A stretch of 59,074 nt of DNA from positions 1 through 59,074 of the forward strand of contig CAIJPD010000068.1 in NCBI GenBank assembly GCA_903822495.1, read 5' to 3'. How positions within the stretch are numbered: the first letter of the stretch is position 1; each line of letters starts with the position of its first letter. The position numbers were made by a program, and so were the translations under genes. Below are positions 46,659 through 55,192 of the stretch, piece by piece. Below the pieces are notes generated by a model that made no database searches, was not told where the DNA came from, and worked only from the letters and a program-made list of their open reading frames with translations. Origin of the DNA: an uncultured Chloroflexota bacterium (GTDB lineage: Bacteria > Chloroflexota > Limnocylindria > Limnocylindrales > CSP1-4).

Positions 46659-48239
46659 GTGACCTTCCGGAGCCTCCTGTTTGATGATCCCGACGCCGAC
46701 CTGGCCGTGGATCGCCTGGCCGAGCCCGGTTGCTTCGGCGACATCCGCCTGGACCAGGTGGTCACAGCCATCACGGCCGGTCGCGAAGAGTCGAAGCTGG
46801 CGCCCTTCTTCCGGGCCCCGCTGCGCACCCGCGCCGCCGTGACCTACCGCCAGGATGTCTTCCGCGACCTGGGCCGGCCGAGCATCCTCGCCGCGCTGCG
46901 CGCGTTCGCGGCCGGGATGCGCGCCATGCGAGCCGACCAACACCGCGCCCGGTGGGCCGGCCACCGTCTTGAGGAGCAGCGCTGGATGCTGGCGGCCCGC
47001 CTGCGGTACTGCGCGGCCGTGAGCGGCCTCTCCCGCGACCTCGCGACGGCCCAGCCCGCGCCTGCATCCCTGGCCCTCGGCCGGCTCGCCGCCTACCTGG
47101 ACGCGGAGGTGACGGGTGGCTCGTTCTCCGCCCTCGCCGCGGACACCGCGCGCGTCGCCGCCGGGCTGGCAACCGTGACGTACCGGCTGGAGATCACCGG
47201 CACGCGCATCCGCGTCGGACGCTGGGCAAGCCCTCCTCCGGCCGGCGACGGGGGGGCGCCCGAGCCGGACTACGGCGCCGAGGTCCGCGCGGCCTTCGAG
47301 CGCTTCCGGCAGGGCGGGGCGCGCGAGTTCTCCTTCGAGATCCCCACGGACGACGCCATGAACCCGCTGGAGGCCGAGCTCGCGGAGCGGGTGGCCCGGC
47401 TCTACCCCGATGCCTTCGGCGCCCTCGCCACGTACTGCGCCGCCCACCTCGACTACCTCGACGAGACCATCGTGCGGCTCGACCGGGAGCTGGCGTTCTG
47501 CCTGGCCTGGCTGGAGCACGCGGATCGGCTGGCCGCGGCGGGGCTGGTCATGTCCCTGCCGGAGGTGACCGATTCGCCGACCGAGGCGTCCGGGCGCGAC
47601 CTGTTCGACCTTGCGCTCGCCTCCGCCCGGGTCCGTGAAGGGGCGACCGTGGTCACCAACGACCTGGACGTCCGGCCGGGCGAGCGGATCGTGGTCATCT
47701 CGGGCCCCAACCAGGGCGGCAAGACCACGTTCGCGCGGACCGTCGGGCAGGTCCACTACCTGGCATCCCTGGGCGTGCCCGTCCCCGGTCGGGACGTCCG
47801 CGTCGGCCTGGTGGACGAGATCTTCACCCACTTCGAACGCGAGGAGGACCTCCGCACCCTGACCAGCAAGCTCGAGGACGAGCTGCTCAGGATCCGGATG
47901 ATCCTGGAGACGGCGACGCCCAACAGCCTGGTGATCCTCAACGAGAGCTTTGGCTCCACCAGCCTCGAGGACGCCCTCGCGATCGGGCGGGACGTCCTGG
48001 GGACCGTGGCCACGCACGGCCCGCTGTGCGTGTTCGTCACCTTCCTCGACGAGCTCGCCGCCGTGGGCCCGGGCGTCGTCAGCATGACCAGCACCGTCGA
48101 TCCGGTAGATCCCGCGGTTCGAACCTTCCGCGTCGTCCGCCGACCAGCGGATGGCCTTGCCTACGCGGACGCGCTGGCGCGCAAGCACCACCTGACCGAA
48201 GCCGACATCCGGGCCCGCCTGGGCGGACGGCCGGCGTGA
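46659..48239 (+). CDS. MutS-family ATPase without mismatch-recognition domain (first of a pair)
   Basis: 526 aa from the GTG at 46659. The N-terminal ~330 residues are helical and match the MutS core/lever style, not the mismatch-binding or connector domains. The C-terminal ATPase has Walker A GPNQGGKTTF (about 349-358), a DEIFTHFEREEDL segment, Walker B LVILNESFGS (about 424-433) and a D-loop-like FVTFLDELAA region. No Smr endonuclease or HTH tail. The family links ATP binding to DNA clamping, but the substrate here is unknown. The stop overlaps the start of a second MutS-like gene (GTGA). The frame extends to 46476 without support. Confidence 0.85.
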   Translation: MTFRSLLFDDPDADLAVDRLAEPGCFGDIRLDQVVTAITAGREESKLAPFFRAPLRTRAAVTYRQDVFRDLGRPSILAALRAFAAGMRAMRADQHRARWAGHRLEEQRWMLAARLRYCAAVSGLSRDLATAQPAPASLALGRLAAYLDAEVTGGSFSALAADTARVAAGLATVTYRLEITGTRIRVGRWASPPPAGDGGAPEPDYGAEVRAAFERFRQGGAREFSFEIPTDDAMNPLEAELAERVARLYPDAFGALATYCAAHLDYLDETIVRLDRELAFCLAWLEHADRLAAAGLVMSLPEVTDSPTEASGRDLFDLALASARVREGATVVTNDLDVRPGERIVVISGPNQGGKTTFARTVGQVHYLASLGVPVPGRDVRVGLVDEIFTHFEREEDLRTLTSKLEDELLRIRMILETATPNSLVILNESFGSTSLEDALAIGRDVLGTVATHGPLCVFVTFLDELAAVGPGVVSMTSTVDPVDPAVRTFRVVRRPADGLAYADALARKHHLTEADIRARLGGRPA

Positions 48240-49744
48240 AGGTCCACCTGCTCTACCCCGATCGGGCCCTGGACCCGGATGGTCCCGTGGCCGCGCACGC
48301 GGCAGACCTGGTCGCGGACCTGGAGCTGGGCAGCCTCCTCGATGCCATGGCCGGCGGCGATGCGTTCCTGCGGGAGACCGCGCGGCGTGTCCTGGTCGCC
48401 CCGGTCACGGACCCCGCCGGCATCCACTATCGACAGGCGATCCTCGCCGACGCGCGCGAGCGACGAGCGGTGGTCCGCGACCTGTACGGGATCGCGGTCG
48501 ATGCCGTGCTCGGCGAGGCCAGGGTCTGGGGGGCCTTCCTGGACGCCTACGCGGAGTCCGTGCTGGCGCGGGCCACCACGGTCCTCGAGCTGTTCATCGG
48601 CCTCCTCCGGCGGCTGCGGTCCCTCGGCGACCAGCACGCGGCCACGTTCGCCTCCGACGGGATGCGCCGGCTCTTCGCGGAGATCGACCGCGACCTGGAC
48701 GACGCCTACCTGCGCTCCATCGAGGTGCACCTGGAGCATCTCCGCTTCCGCGACGGGATGGTCCTGAGCGTCGGCCTGGGAGCCGGCAACCGCGGCGACG
48801 GCTACGTCCTGCGGCGCCCGGCCGACGGCGGGAAGGGGTGGCGACAGCGCGTGCCCCTGCTGGACCGGGACGGCTACACCTACCGCATTCCCGAGCAGAG
48901 CGAGACCGCCGCACGCAACTTCGCGGCGCTCAAGAGCCAGGGGATCGCGCAGGCCGCGGCCGCCCTCGCCCAGGCCACGGACCAGATCCTGGGCTACTTC
49001 AAGGCGCTCCGGTTCGAGTTGGGCTTCTACGTGGGCTGCCTCAACCTGGAGGAGCGGCTGACCGCCAAGCGCCAGTCGGTGTGCGTGCCGGTGGCGCAGG
49101 CATCGGGCTCGGGGCACCTGTCCGTCACGGGGCTGCGCGACCTGGCCCTGGTCCTGGCCGTGCCGCCCGGCGGGGCCGTCGCCAACGACCTCGACGCCGC
49201 CGGGCGACCGCTGGTCGTGATCACGGGCGCCAACCGTGGCGGAAAGTCCACCCTCCTCCGCTCCCTGGGCCAGGCCCAGCTGATGCTGCAGGCCGGCATG
49301 TTCGTGGGCGCGGAGGCGTTCGAGGCGGAGGTCCGGGGCGGGGTCTACACCCACTTCAAGCGCGAGGAGGACGCGGGCCTGGAGAGCGGCAAGCTCGACG
49401 AGGAGCTGCGCCGGATGAGCCGGATCGTGGATGCGCTCCCGCCCGACGCCCTGCTCCTCCTCAACGAGTCGTTCGCCTCCACCAACGAGCGCGAGGGGGC
49501 GGAGATCGCCCGCCAGATCGTGCGTCCCCTCCTGGACGCGGGCGTTCGGGTGACCTACGTGACCCACATGTTCGCCCTCGCCGACGGCCTTGCCCGCTCC
49601 GAGCCCGATCGCGGCCTGTTCCTGCGCGCGGAGCGGACCGGCGACGGCGGCCGGACCTACCGGGTGGTCCCGGGCGAGCCGCTCCCCACCAGCTACGGGG
49701 GTGACATCTACCGGCGGGTCTTCGGGCGGCCGCTCGGAGACTGA
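48236..49744 (+). CDS. MutS-family ATPase without mismatch-recognition domain (second of a pair)
   Basis: 502 aa, GTG start overlapping the first gene's stop. N-terminal helical core, then the MutS-type segment FKALRFELGFYVGCLNLEE. ATPase: Walker A GANRGGKSTLL (about 331-341), GGVYTHFKREEDAGLESGKL, Walker B LLLLNESFAS (about 405-414), and VTYVTHMFALADGL. Only distantly like its neighbour in sequence but the same layout, so a heterodimer is likely. No mismatch-recognition, connector or Smr domain. Role unknown. Confidence 0.85.
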   Translation: MKVHLLYPDRALDPDGPVAAHAADLVADLELGSLLDAMAGGDAFLRETARRVLVAPVTDPAGIHYRQAILADARERRAVVRDLYGIAVDAVLGEARVWGAFLDAYAESVLARATTVLELFIGLLRRLRSLGDQHAATFASDGMRRLFAEIDRDLDDAYLRSIEVHLEHLRFRDGMVLSVGLGAGNRGDGYVLRRPADGGKGWRQRVPLLDRDGYTYRIPEQSETAARNFAALKSQGIAQAAAALAQATDQILGYFKALRFELGFYVGCLNLEERLTAKRQSVCVPVAQASGSGHLSVTGLRDLALVLAVPPGGAVANDLDAAGRPLVVITGANRGGKSTLLRSLGQAQLMLQAGMFVGAEAFEAEVRGGVYTHFKREEDAGLESGKLDEELRRMSRIVDALPPDALLLLNESFASTNEREGAEIARQIVRPLLDAGVRVTYVTHMFALADGLARSEPDRGLFLRAERTGDGGRTYRVVPGEPLPTSYGGDIYRRVFGRPLGD

Positions 49745-49760
49745 CCACCGGACGGCCGAA

Positions 49761-49853
49761 GGCCCGGCCACCGCGTCGGCGGGAGCCGGGCCAGAGAGCT
49801 GGCGGACCGGATGGAGTGCCCGCGCGGGGGAAGCCGATGGCCGGTCCCCCGCG
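49761..49853. terminator. Two hairpins between convergent MutS-like and glycosyltransferase genes
   Basis: GGCCCGGC (49761-49768) pairs with GCCGGGCC (49785-49792). CGCGGGGGA (49823-49831) pairs with TCCCCCGCG (49845-49853). Stems of 8 and 9 bp in a 121-base gap; no U-tracts. Confidence 0.55.
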
Positions 49854-49865
49854 GCGAACGCTCGC

Positions 49866-51968
49866 CTACTGCACCGTGCCGGCGCAGTCGTACAGGCCGC
49901 TGCTGCTGCCAATGGTCACCGCCGTGCACGACGAGGCGACCCAGCTGCTGATCTCGGCGAGCGAGCTGGCGCTGGCCTGGCCGTTGGGGCCCGCCTGGCC
50001 GTTGGGGCCCGCCTGGCCGCCGGGGCCGGTCGGCGCTCCGCCCGGCTGCCCGCCGGCACCGCCGGTCATCACGAACCGGAGCTGCCCCGACTTGATCAGC
50101 GCCTTCGCCTGGTCCAGCGTGAGCGCCGGGTCGCTGCCGCTGAACCCGCCCGCGGCAAGGACCGGCAGCCCGGTGCTCAGCTCGATGGGCGCGGCCGTGT
50201 TGGCCGACTGGACCGCGACGATCCACGTGGCCGTGCCCTGGTTCTCGACGAGGTACGCCAGCGTGGCCGCGTCGAGGTTGCCGCCCGTCGCGTTGGGTCC
50301 GGCCTGGCCACCGGGTCCCCCTTGGCCGTCGCGGGCGGCGCCGCCGTCGGTCGGGAGGGTGCCGTTGGCGCCGTCCGGCGGGAAGCCGGCCCCCGCCTGG
50401 CCACCGTCACGAGCCTGCGCCCCGCCGGGTGCCCCGCCCGGGCCGCCGGCCGAGGCCGAGCCGGCCGCGGCGGGACCGGCCGCCACGGCACCACCGGAAT
50501 ACGCCGTGGCCATCGTGTTCACGCTGTACGCGGCCGGGCCGGCCAGCAGCATCGCCAGCGCCAGGGCCGTCGCGGCCATGGAGAGCCGGCGCGGCATGAT
50601 CGTCGTGGGAACGATGATCACCACGGCCAGCACCAGGCCGGCCACGAGGACGACGGTCCCGAGGCCCGGGGCGAATGTCGGCGTCCGGCCGAGGACAGAC
50701 CACGCGAGAGCCGCCGAGCCGGCCACCGCCGCGGCCAGGACCAGCCCCGTCCACTGGAGGCGCTCGCGCGCCGACCAGAGCGCCACGATGCCGCCACCCA
50801 CCAGGGCCCCGATCGCCGGAGCCATCACCACGGTGTAGTAGCTGTGGATGACGCCCGACATGAAGCTGAACACCAGCGCGTGCGTCGCGAGCCACACGCC
50901 CCACATGACATACGCCGCGCGGGGGACGTCCGTTCGGGCGCGCCGGCCACGCGCGACCAGGCCCGTGACCAGCCCCACCAGGGAGAGCGGCAGGAACCAG
51001 GCGATCTGGCCGCCCATCTCGGCATTGAAGAGCCGGAGGATGCCGGACGTCCCGCTGAAGCTGGGGCCGCCCCCATCGCCGCCGCCGTTGCCGGAGCCGC
51101 CGAAGATCCGGCCCAGCCCGTCGTAGCCAAGGATGAGGTTGATCGCGGTGCCGTCCGTGCTGCCGCCGACGTACGGCCGCAGCTCGGCGGGGACCAGGGC
51201 CATGCCCACCAGCCACCAGGAGCTGGCGACGATCGTGGCGATGGCGGCGACCAGCAGGCCGGTGCCACGCCGGAGGATCGTGCCGCGGCCGAACAGCGCA
51301 GACGTGATCGCGAAGGCCGGCAGGACCATCCAGCCCTGCAGGAGCTTGGTGTTGAACGCCAGGCCCACCAGGACACCGGTCAGGGCCAGCCAGCGGATCC
51401 GGTCGGATTCGAGCGCGCGGATGAAGGCGTACGCCGCGCCGACGAACAGGAGCGTGAGCAGCGCGTCGGGGTTGTTGTACCGGAACATCAGGACGGCCGA
51501 CGGCGTGAGCGCCATCACCAGGCCGGCGATGATCGAGGCGGCGGGGCCGAACGTGCGGCGCACCGTGGCCATGAGCAGCGCGACGGACGCCACGCCCATG
51601 AGCGCCTCCGGGACCAGGATGGAGGCGGAGCTGAGGCCGAACAGGCGGACCGACAGGCCCATGACCATCGTGGCGAGCGGGGGCTTGTCCAGGGTGATGA
51701 AGTTGGCCGAGTCGATCGACCCGAAGAACCAGCTGGACCAGCTCTGCGAGGCGGCCAGCGCGGCCGCGGAGTAGTACTCGTTCGCGTAGCCGCTCACGGT
51801 CAGGTTGACCAGGTACAGGACCGCGCTCACCGCCACGACGGCCAGAGTGGCCGGCAGGACCCAGGCGGCGGAGGCCTGGCGGGTGCCGAGGAGGCCACGA
51901 AGCCGGGCGCCCAGGGCGGGCAGGACGCTGCGATCGCGGCGAGTGGCGGGCGGGGCCAGGGTGGTCAT
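49866..51968 (-). CDS. Membrane glycosyltransferase, GT39/ArnT (PMT_2) type
   Basis: 700 aa. N-terminal catalytic loop with GYANEYYSAAALAASQSW and a DKPPLATMVMGLSVRLFG motif, as in polyprenyl-phosphate-sugar-dependent transferases. About 12 TM helices to residue ~490. Gly-rich loop about 278-295. The C-terminal extracytoplasmic part (about 490-700) is Gly/Pro/Asn/Ala-rich around a small fold (WIVAVQSANTAAPIELSTG, ALTLDQAKALIKSGQLRFVM) with two cysteines near the end. It includes an 18-base tandem repeat (GQAGPN units, near 49976). Sugar and acceptor unknown. ATG with GAGAGGGATC upstream. Confidence 0.88.
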   Translation of the reverse strand: MTTLAPPATRRDRSVLPALGARLRGLLGTRQASAAWVLPATLAVVAVSAVLYLVNLTVSGYANEYYSAAALAASQSWSSWFFGSIDSANFITLDKPPLATMVMGLSVRLFGLSSASILVPEALMGVASVALLMATVRRTFGPAASIIAGLVMALTPSAVLMFRYNNPDALLTLLFVGAAYAFIRALESDRIRWLALTGVLVGLAFNTKLLQGWMVLPAFAITSALFGRGTILRRGTGLLVAAIATIVASSWWLVGMALVPAELRPYVGGSTDGTAINLILGYDGLGRIFGGSGNGGGDGGGPSFSGTSGILRLFNAEMGGQIAWFLPLSLVGLVTGLVARGRRARTDVPRAAYVMWGVWLATHALVFSFMSGVIHSYYTVVMAPAIGALVGGGIVALWSARERLQWTGLVLAAAVAGSAALAWSVLGRTPTFAPGLGTVVLVAGLVLAVVIIVPTTIMPRRLSMAATALALAMLLAGPAAYSVNTMATAYSGGAVAAGPAAAGSASAGGPGGAPGGAQARDGGQAGAGFPPDGANGTLPTDGGAARDGQGGPGGQAGPNATGGNLDAATLAYLVENQGTATWIVAVQSANTAAPIELSTGLPVLAAGGFSGSDPALTLDQAKALIKSGQLRFVMTGGAGGQPGGAPTGPGGQAGPNGQAGPNGQASASSLAEISSWVASSCTAVTIGSSSGLYDCAGTVQ

Positions 51969-52081
51969 GGCGTGGATCCCTCTCGTGCTCCGGGGGGCGC
52001 GCGGTTGGCCCGCGGCTGTCGTCTGCCCAAAGCGTCGCGGAGGGATCCTTTCGGCAAGGTGACGGCCTCAGCGCAGCGACG

Positions 52082-52098
52082 CCGTCATCCGATGACGG
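52082..52098. promoter_or_regulatory. 17-base inverted repeat upstream of the GT39-type gene
   Basis: CCGTCATC-C-GATGACGG, 8-bp arms around one base, about 115 bases upstream of the start at 51968. It looks like a dimeric regulator site. A shorter repeat GTCACC-C-GGTGAC overlaps the stop of the next gene at 52184-52196. The 216-base gap holds nothing else. Confidence 0.4.
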
Positions 52099-52184
52099 AC
52101 GTCGGGCTCGCGCCGCGGGCGAGATCATCCCCGCCACCGGGTGGTCATATGGGCAAAGGCCCCACCGCGTCGCTCGCGGCGGTG

Positions 52185-53771
52185 TCACCCGGTGACGATG
52201 CCGGCGCCGCCGGTTGCGCCTGCCGGCTTCGGGTCGGCCGGTCGTCGGACCAGCAGGACCACCCAGGCCACCGTGAGTGCCACGAGCCCCACCGTCTGGC
52301 CCACGGCGATGACGGTGACCGCCGTCGCATTGGAGAAGAGGTCCGGGAACGGCAGCGAGATGCTCCTCCCGCCGCCGAGCCCAACTGGACCGCCCGGGCC
52401 CACGCCGAGCCCGCCCGGGCCGGGCGCGATCTGGCCACCCGGCACGGCTCCACCACGTCCCCCGCCCCCGCCGAATCCGCCTCCGCCCACGCGGGGCCCC
52501 ACCAGCACGGCGTGCAGATTCGCGGCGTTCAGCAGCGCGACGGCGGCGTACCAGATCGCCCCCGGCAACCAGGCGGCCGCCAGGAGCGCGGCCGGCGCGA
52601 AGAACGGCAGGAGGTAGCGCTCGTGAACACGGGTCGGCAGGGCGTAGAACGCGAACGCGGCCAGCGCCAGTCCAGCCAGGATCGCGACCCGATCGGCGCG
52701 GCGCAGCAGCAGGCCGCCGCTCACGAGGAGGCCCACGCCGACCAGGAGCGCGGTGCCGATCGTCGAGGCGTGCAGCCCGAACAGGATCGTCGTGGAGTCG
52801 GGCGTCCATGAGCCGCCGGTCGCGACCAGTGAGGCCAGCGGCTGGGGCCCAACCAGCGCCCAGGCGTTGAACGCGTTCGCCGTGAGGACGGAGTACTGGC
52901 CCGCGTCGGCGATCACGAGGCCCGCCAGGCCGGCGATCTGTGCCATCACCGGTACGTCCTGGAGCGAGGCGGGGGCGAACCGCGTGATGTCGAACGGGAG
53001 CGCGCCGAGCACGACCACGCCCACCAGGGCGATCCCCGACGTGGCGAGGCGGACGGGACCCTGGGCTGTGAGCAGACCGCCGAGCCGGCGATTGAGCCCG
53101 GAGAGTCGCCGGCCCATCGCGGGGACGGGGCCGCTGCCGATCGCGACCAGGTGCCGGCGGACCAGCACCGGGAGCAGGACCACCAGAACCACGGCGTCCT
53201 GCGGCTTGACCAGAACGGCGAGCCCGGCGAGGGCCGCGGCCGGCTCGTCCCAACCCTCGGCGAGGAGCAGCACCGCGGCCAGCATGACCATCGCGCCCAC
53301 CGCGTCCACCTGGCCCCAGAGCGCCGAGTCGTACCAGGTCACCGGCACGAACAGGTAGAGCGCGGCGGCCAGGAGCGCCCGCCGCTCGCCCAGCCAGCGC
53401 CGCCCACCCGCGTACAGGAGGGCGCCGATCGCCACGTCCGCCAGGATCGCCGGGAGCTTCAGCAACCCCACCCCGCCGCCCAACGACCCGATCAGCCACA
53501 GGACATACAGGTAGCCGGGCGGGTAGTTGGCGGACGAGTTGCTGGCGTAGAAGGAGTCGGGACCGGTCCGGGCCAGCGTGGAGGCCCACGACCCGAACAG
53601 GCCCAGGTCACCGGCCATCCCCTGGTTGGGACAGAGCACGTAGGCGAGGAGCATCCGGAGCGCCAGCCCCGCGCCCAGGATGGGGAGGATCCGCCAGGCC
53701 CCGAACGACCGCGACCGGGGTGCCGGACGCGGCCCCGAGTCGACCGACGGGGCCGGCAAGGCGGCCGACAC
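52185..53771 (-). CDS. Polytopic mannosyltransferase-like membrane protein (GT87/Gpi18-like)
   Basis: 528 aa with about 10-12 TM helices. Catalytic-loop features: GMAGDLGLFGSWASTLARTG near the N-terminus, ANYPPGYLYVLWLIG, and ALWGQVDAVGAMVMLAAVLL followed by AVLVKPQDAVVL, as in lipid-linked mannosyltransferases; TRVHERYLLPFFAP lies late. A Gly/Pro-rich extracytoplasmic loop (about 430-472) precedes the last TM helix. GTG start at 53771, two bases after the GT2-GtrA stop, so co-transcribed. Confidence 0.85.
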   Translation of the reverse strand: MSAALPAPSVDSGPRPAPRSRSFGAWRILPILGAGLALRMLLAYVLCPNQGMAGDLGLFGSWASTLARTGPDSFYASNSSANYPPGYLYVLWLIGSLGGGVGLLKLPAILADVAIGALLYAGGRRWLGERRALLAAALYLFVPVTWYDSALWGQVDAVGAMVMLAAVLLLAEGWDEPAAALAGLAVLVKPQDAVVLVVLLPVLVRRHLVAIGSGPVPAMGRRLSGLNRRLGGLLTAQGPVRLATSGIALVGVVVLGALPFDITRFAPASLQDVPVMAQIAGLAGLVIADAGQYSVLTANAFNAWALVGPQPLASLVATGGSWTPDSTTILFGLHASTIGTALLVGVGLLVSGGLLLRRADRVAILAGLALAAFAFYALPTRVHERYLLPFFAPAALLAAAWLPGAIWYAAVALLNAANLHAVLVGPRVGGGGFGGGGGRGGAVPGGQIAPGPGGLGVGPGGPVGLGGGRSISLPFPDLFSNATAVTVIAVGQTVGLVALTVAWVVLLVRRPADPKPAGATGGAGIVTG

Positions 53772-53773
53772 GC

Positions 53774-55051
53774 TCAGGCCCGGCCCGGGACGGAGGTGGA
53801 CGAAGCCAGGGCCGCGGCGGGCGCCGACGCGGCGATAACCCGGACGTCCGGGCCGTCGATCACGCGGCGCAGGACCAGGAAGCGAAGCGCGGTAGCCACG
53901 GCGTTGGCAATCACGAGGACCATGATCTCCGCCGCGCGGGACGGCTGCGCGGTGATAGCGTGGAGGAAGCCGATGGAGGTGCTGGTGACGGCCAGGGCCA
54001 GAAGGAACGCGACGAGCCCGGCCACCTGGTGGCGGACCATCCCGTTGCCCCCCTTCACCCCGAAGGTGAGCCGCCGATTGGCGGCCGTGTTCGCCACCGC
54101 CGTGACGACCAGCGCCAGGGCGTTCGAGACGGCCGCACCGAACGTGCCCCGCAGGATCGTGTACAGCGCGACATAGGCCAGCGTGCTGACCACGCCGATC
54201 GCCGCGAACGGCGCCACCTGGCCGGAGACCGGCCGCGGGGCGGGTCGCCCCAGCGCCCGGCGCTGGCGGAGCAGCCGTGCCACGCCGCGCAGGTCGGCCA
54301 TGGCCGTCGAGACGATCTGGACGCGCGAGTCCGGGTCGTCGGTCCAGTCAACCGGGACCTCGTGCGTCCGCAGGCCCGACCGCTGGGCGAGGACCAGCAG
54401 CTCCGTGTCGAAGAACCAGGCCGGATCGTCCACGAGCGGCAGGAGGCGGCGGGCCACGTCCGCCCGCATCGCCTTGAAGCCGCACTGTGCGTCGCTGAAG
54501 CGGGCGCCCAGGGCCGTCCGAAGGATCAGGTTGTACGACCGCGAGATCAGCTCCCGCTTTGGGCCGCGGACCACCCGCGCGCCCCGCGCCAGCCGGCTCC
54601 CGATCGCCAGGTCGCTGTGGCCGGACAGCAGCGGCGCCACGAGGGGCAGCAGCGCCCTCAGGTCGGTGGAGAGGTCCACGTCCATGTACGCGACCACGTC
54701 CGCGTCGCTGGCCAGCCACGCCGCGTTGAGCGCGCGGCCGCGCCCCTTCTGTGGCAGGTGCAGCACCGCGACGCCTGGCAGCTCGGCCGCCAGCGAGTTC
54801 GCCAACGCCAGGGTGCCGTCGGTGCTGGCGTTGTCGGCGATCGTGATCCGCGCGCTGAACGGGAAGTCCGTGTCCAGGAACGCCCGCAGGCGGCGGACCG
54901 ACGGACCCAGGTCGCGCTCCTCGTTGTAGACGGGGACCACGACGTCGACCACGGGGTGCCCCGCGGGCCCGTCGAGTGGCCGGCCCGGGCTGGACGCGTG
55001 GAGCCGACCCGCTGGAAGGAGGTCTGCCGCAAGGACGGGCTTGGCGATCAT
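53774..55051 (-). CDS. GT2 glycosyltransferase fused to GtrA-type membrane domain
   Basis: 425 aa. N-terminal polyprenyl-phosphate glycosyltransferase (DPM1/GT2 type): VVDVVVPVYNEERDLGPSV, ITIADNASTDGTLALAN, DADVVAYMDVDLSTDLRALL, LAIGSRLARGARV, DAQCGFKAMRADVARRLL. From about residue 285 a GtrA-like four-TM domain (FAAIGVVSTLAYVALYTILRG, NRRLTFGVKGGNGM). It would make and flip a lipid-phosphate sugar donor used by the two downstream membrane transferases (inference). ATG at 55051 with GAGG upstream; a longer frame to 55117 is less likely. Confidence 0.9.
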   Translation of the reverse strand: MIAKPVLAADLLPAGRLHASSPGRPLDGPAGHPVVDVVVPVYNEERDLGPSVRRLRAFLDTDFPFSARITIADNASTDGTLALANSLAAELPGVAVLHLPQKGRGRALNAAWLASDADVVAYMDVDLSTDLRALLPLVAPLLSGHSDLAIGSRLARGARVVRGPKRELISRSYNLILRTALGARFSDAQCGFKAMRADVARRLLPLVDDPAWFFDTELLVLAQRSGLRTHEVPVDWTDDPDSRVQIVSTAMADLRGVARLLRQRRALGRPAPRPVSGQVAPFAAIGVVSTLAYVALYTILRGTFGAAVSNALALVVTAVANTAANRRLTFGVKGGNGMVRHQVAGLVAFLLALAVTSTSIGFLHAITAQPSRAAEIMVLVIANAVATALRFLVLRRVIDGPDVRVIAASAPAAALASSTSVPGRA

Positions 55052-55071
55052 CGGTGGCCTCTTCGCGCTTC

Positions 55072-55128
55072 GGTGCCCGGCTTGGCCGGGGCTTGGTGGC
55101 TGTCGAGCCCATTCCACCGCCGGGCACC
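55072..55128. repeat. 10-bp inverted repeat with 37-base spacer
   Basis: GGTGCCCGGC (55072-55081) and GCCGGGCACC (55119-55128) in the 140-base gap between the two-component operon and the GT2-GtrA gene. It could be a large terminator hairpin or a looping site. Confidence 0.4.
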
Positions 55129-55192
55129 TGTCGATTCGATGAACTCCCGGGGCGGGCGGCGTCGTGCGCGCGCCGCACGCGCGCCCGTGCGG

